From Fen-999 sp964530115 (GTDB taxonomy: Bacteria > Pseudomonadota > Gammaproteobacteria > Burkholderiales > Rhodocyclaceae): a stretch of DNA of 16,522 bases. The DNA lies in contig CAZGYD010000206.1 of assembly GCA_964530115.1 (NCBI GenBank), forward strand, positions 1 through 16,522, in the 5' to 3' direction. The position numbers were made by a program, and so were the translations under genes. This document shows positions 15,338 to 16,522 of the stretch, piece by piece; the stretch's first letter is position 1; each line of letters begins with the position of its first letter. Below the pieces are notes generated by a model. That model was given only the letters and a program-made list of their open reading frames with translations. It ran no database searches and had not been told where the DNA came from.

Positions 15338-15718
15338 TCAGCCCTGTATCGCCCCTGTGGTCCGCCTGTCGGACGGAGCAGGACTATCAAACATCGGCGA
15401 CTTCAGGGCTTCCCCCTCGCGTATCACCTGTTCAACAATCGCCCCCACTGGAAACCCAAACGAGTACCCGAAAGCAGTAACTGCACAGAGAACCTTGGCG
15501 ATTTCCTTGGACAGGGCATCAAGCCTTTCCTGCTCATTCTCGCCATTCTCTGCCGCCTCCTGAGCATCGTACCAAGCGTTATTCATGGCCGATAGTTGCT
15601 CATTCACAAGCTGGGCATAGTGGTCGATTAGGCTGGAGTCCGTGCTAGGACGCACCGGGTCATCACCCTGCACGGTTTCACCCTTGGCAATCATCAGCGC
15701 CTTCACCCGATCAAACAT
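15338..15718 (-). CDS. Hypothetical protein, 126 aa
   Basis: Function is not recognised. The soluble, mostly helical protein begins MFDRVKALMIAKGETVQGDDPVRP, has an acidic Glu/Asn-rich middle (AQEAAENGENEQERLDALSKEIAKVL) and a more hydrophobic stretch (AVTAFGYSFGFPVGAIVEQVI) before a polar tail. I chose ATG at 15718 because GGGGGAG lies 9 bases upstream; an ATG 9 bases earlier abuts that site directly. Its start overlaps the stop of the upstream 71-aa gene by 8 bases (ATGTTTGA), a typical sign of translational coupling. Coding in this strand is supported by this arrangement and by a long frame with balanced composition. Confidence 0.65.
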   Translation of the reverse strand: MFDRVKALMIAKGETVQGDDPVRPSTDSSLIDHYAQLVNEQLSAMNNAWYDAQEAAENGENEQERLDALSKEIAKVLCAVTAFGYSFGFPVGAIVEQVIREGEALKSPMFDSPAPSDRRTTGAIQG

Positions 15719-15926
15719 GCGCGGCATCTCCCCCGGTGGCCTGAGGACGCCCCAACAGGCACACTACAAGATGAAGCCCCGGCATCCAGAGTTGAAACTC
15801 CTTTGCCACTGCCGTTGTTCTGTTCTCGGTTTGAATCCACCGCTCCCCGCTCTGATGCCCCCAGCCCTCAGCGAACACCTCAAGGCGGCCCAGACGGAAA
15901 AACACAGGACGACGGATGAAAAACAT
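15711..15926 (-). CDS. Small hypothetical protein, 71 aa
   Basis: Function is not recognised. The frame MFFIRRPVFFRLGRLEVFAEGWGHQSGERW... has no signal peptide of normal form and no known motif. The main support is an ideal Shine-Dalgarno sequence, AAGGAGGT (15941-15934 on the minus strand), 7 bases before the ATG at 15926; a second ATG at 15932 is too close to that site. The stop overlaps the next gene. The two genes thus form a small minus-strand operon, opposite in direction to the rest of the island, as lysogeny or maintenance genes often are. Confidence 0.55.
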   Translation of the reverse strand: MFFIRRPVFFRLGRLEVFAEGWGHQSGERWIQTENRTTAVAKEFQLWMPGLHLVVCLLGRPQATGGDAAHV

Positions 15927-15941
15927 AGGCATTACCTCCTT

Positions 15942-16223
15942 GGTCTTGTTGAAGAAGGGGCGGATGCTACCCTGTTTTGGTTACTGTGAACAGGGGGTTA
16001 TGCTGAAAATATCTCAATTAAAACAACGTATTAAATGACATTCCGCGACAATTGCCAATGTAGAGATATTGAAAGCACGGCGCAGCAAGGAACCGACAGG
16101 CATATTTGCAAGGTGTCATTTTGTGACAACACGAAAACATCGCCACCGGCCAGCGTTACGCCTTCTATGCGATGTCCAACGCGGATCGCCGCAAGTTCGC
16201 ACACCTGGGAAAGTGAGGTGACC
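15942..16223. other. Divergent spacer between the minus-strand operon and the second BRO-N gene
   Basis: This stretch of about 280 bases starts AT-rich (around 16000-16080) and should hold promoters in both directions, though none matches consensus well. CCCTGTT (15970-15976) pairs with AACAGGG (15989-15995). GTCATTTTGTGAC lies at 16115-16127. From 16127 to 16216 a frame without a start codon reads QHENIATGQRYAFYAMSNADRRKFAHLGK and then stops. It looks like the tail of a lost protein gene and is a weak call. Confidence 0.4.
16115..16127. promoter_or_regulatory. Operator-like palindrome, copy 2
   Basis: GTCATTTTGTGAC sits inside TGTCA-TTTTG-TGACA, about 97 bases before the second BRO-N start. 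It differs by one base from the element at 13390-13402. Confidence 0.35.
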
Positions 16224-16522
16224 ATGAGTGACGTACAACTTTTCGATTTCAAGTCCCACCAGATTCGCGTGGTGGAGATCAACGGTGCCCCGTGGTTCGT
16301 TGCTGTGGATGTATGCAGCACCCTCGGTCTGGTTAATACCACGATGGCCGTAGCTTATCTGGATGAAGACTGCAAACTTCAATTCAACCCAGATTGTCCA
16401 TTAGCGATTCTGCAGCGCATGAATGACAGGCGGAGCCGAAGCGTTGGCCCAGAGTCCGGCGAACCAGGCGCGTTTTCGGCGGGGTACGGACAGCATCAGG
16501 CGGTTCTGGCTGGCGTCCTGGT
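16224..16522 (+). CDS. Second BRO-N gene, partial and possibly disrupted
   Basis: The frame starts MSDVQLFDFKSHQIRVVEINGAPWFVAVDVCSTLGLVNTTMAVAYLDED, a clear BRO-N beginning (compare VRVISQDGESWFVAGDIAEILGY of the first BRO-N gene). GTGAGGTG lies 3 bases before the ATG. After about residue 50 (near 16372) the expected DEKG...LGG...NESGLY continuation is absent and the frame reads an Arg/Ser/Gly-rich sequence open to the edge. On the minus strand a frame open from the edge to a stop at 16401-16403 reads like a protein C-terminus (RKRAWFAGLWANASAPPVIHALQNR). An inserted sequence or recombination point near 16372-16400 would explain this. The gene also runs off the window. Confidence 0.65.
   Translation, partial: MSDVQLFDFKSHQIRVVEINGAPWFVAVDVCSTLGLVNTTMAVAYLDEDCKLQFNPDCPLAILQRMNDRRSRSVGPESGEPGAFSAGYGQHQAVLAGVL

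Larger units (their letters stand above)
11015..16522 (+). mobile_element. Serine-recombinase integrative element or prophage, right end outside the window
   Basis: Everything right of the comM junction differs from the left part: GC falls from roughly 68% to roughly 55% by eye, and the gene content is accessory. It contains a large serine recombinase next to the junction, an unknown 154-aa gene, about 1 kb of structured sequence without a convincing gene, two BRO-N genes, an RNase HI and a small unknown operon. BRO-N proteins are typical of phages and prophages. No capsid, tail, replication or conjugation genes are seen, so prophage and genomic island remain open. Confidence 0.85.

Overview
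The window looks like one end of a contig from a GC-rich betaproteobacterium, probably near the Rhodocyclales or Thiobacillus-type lineages. The evidence is the Thiobacillus-type GshA, the ThrH/PurU pair, a UbiK-ComM pair, and a TorF porin-GlnK-AmtB nitrogen cluster. The lineage is inferred from protein families and base composition only.

Layout: (1) Bases 1-129 are not genomic. They match a degraded Illumina Nextera adapter (P5, i5 index, Read 1 tail, Tn5 mosaic end), and the gshA reading frame stops making sense exactly at its edge. (2) Bases 130-2385, minus strand: an N6-adenine DNA methyltransferase followed by gshA, cut off at the contig end. (3) Bases 2402-5804, plus strand: an ABC-F ATPase (YheS type), thrH and purU, tightly spaced. 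(4) Bases 5842-7035: an AAA/DUF4143 ATPase whose start lies in a striking TGCA palindrome. (5) Bases 7036-7253: convergent spacer with hairpins and the amtB terminator. (6) Bases 7254-9886, minus strand: TorF-like porin, glnK and amtB, read from a near-consensus sigma-54 promoter with an NtrC-like site upstream. glnK carries an apparent 1-base deletion near its start. (7) Bases 10120-11014, plus strand: ubiK and the N-terminal 219 codons of comM.

At about 11014 comM breaks off just before its Walker A motif, and a lower-GC accessory element begins that runs past the right edge. It carries a large serine recombinase (the likely integrase), an unrecognised 154-aa gene, about 1 kb without a convincing gene but rich in inverted repeats, a BRO-N antirepressor-like gene behind a long RNA-type hairpin, an RNase HI gene, a two-gene minus-strand operon of unknown function, and the start of a second BRO-N gene that loses family resemblance after about 50 codons. 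This fits a prophage or phage-like integrative element; no structural phage genes are visible.

The least explained signals are a 20-base oriented motif present three times in the chromosomal part (twice inside genes, each time with a rare TTA codon), the structured leader of the first BRO-N gene, and the cluster of GGTGNNACC-like elements in the gene-free stretch of the island.
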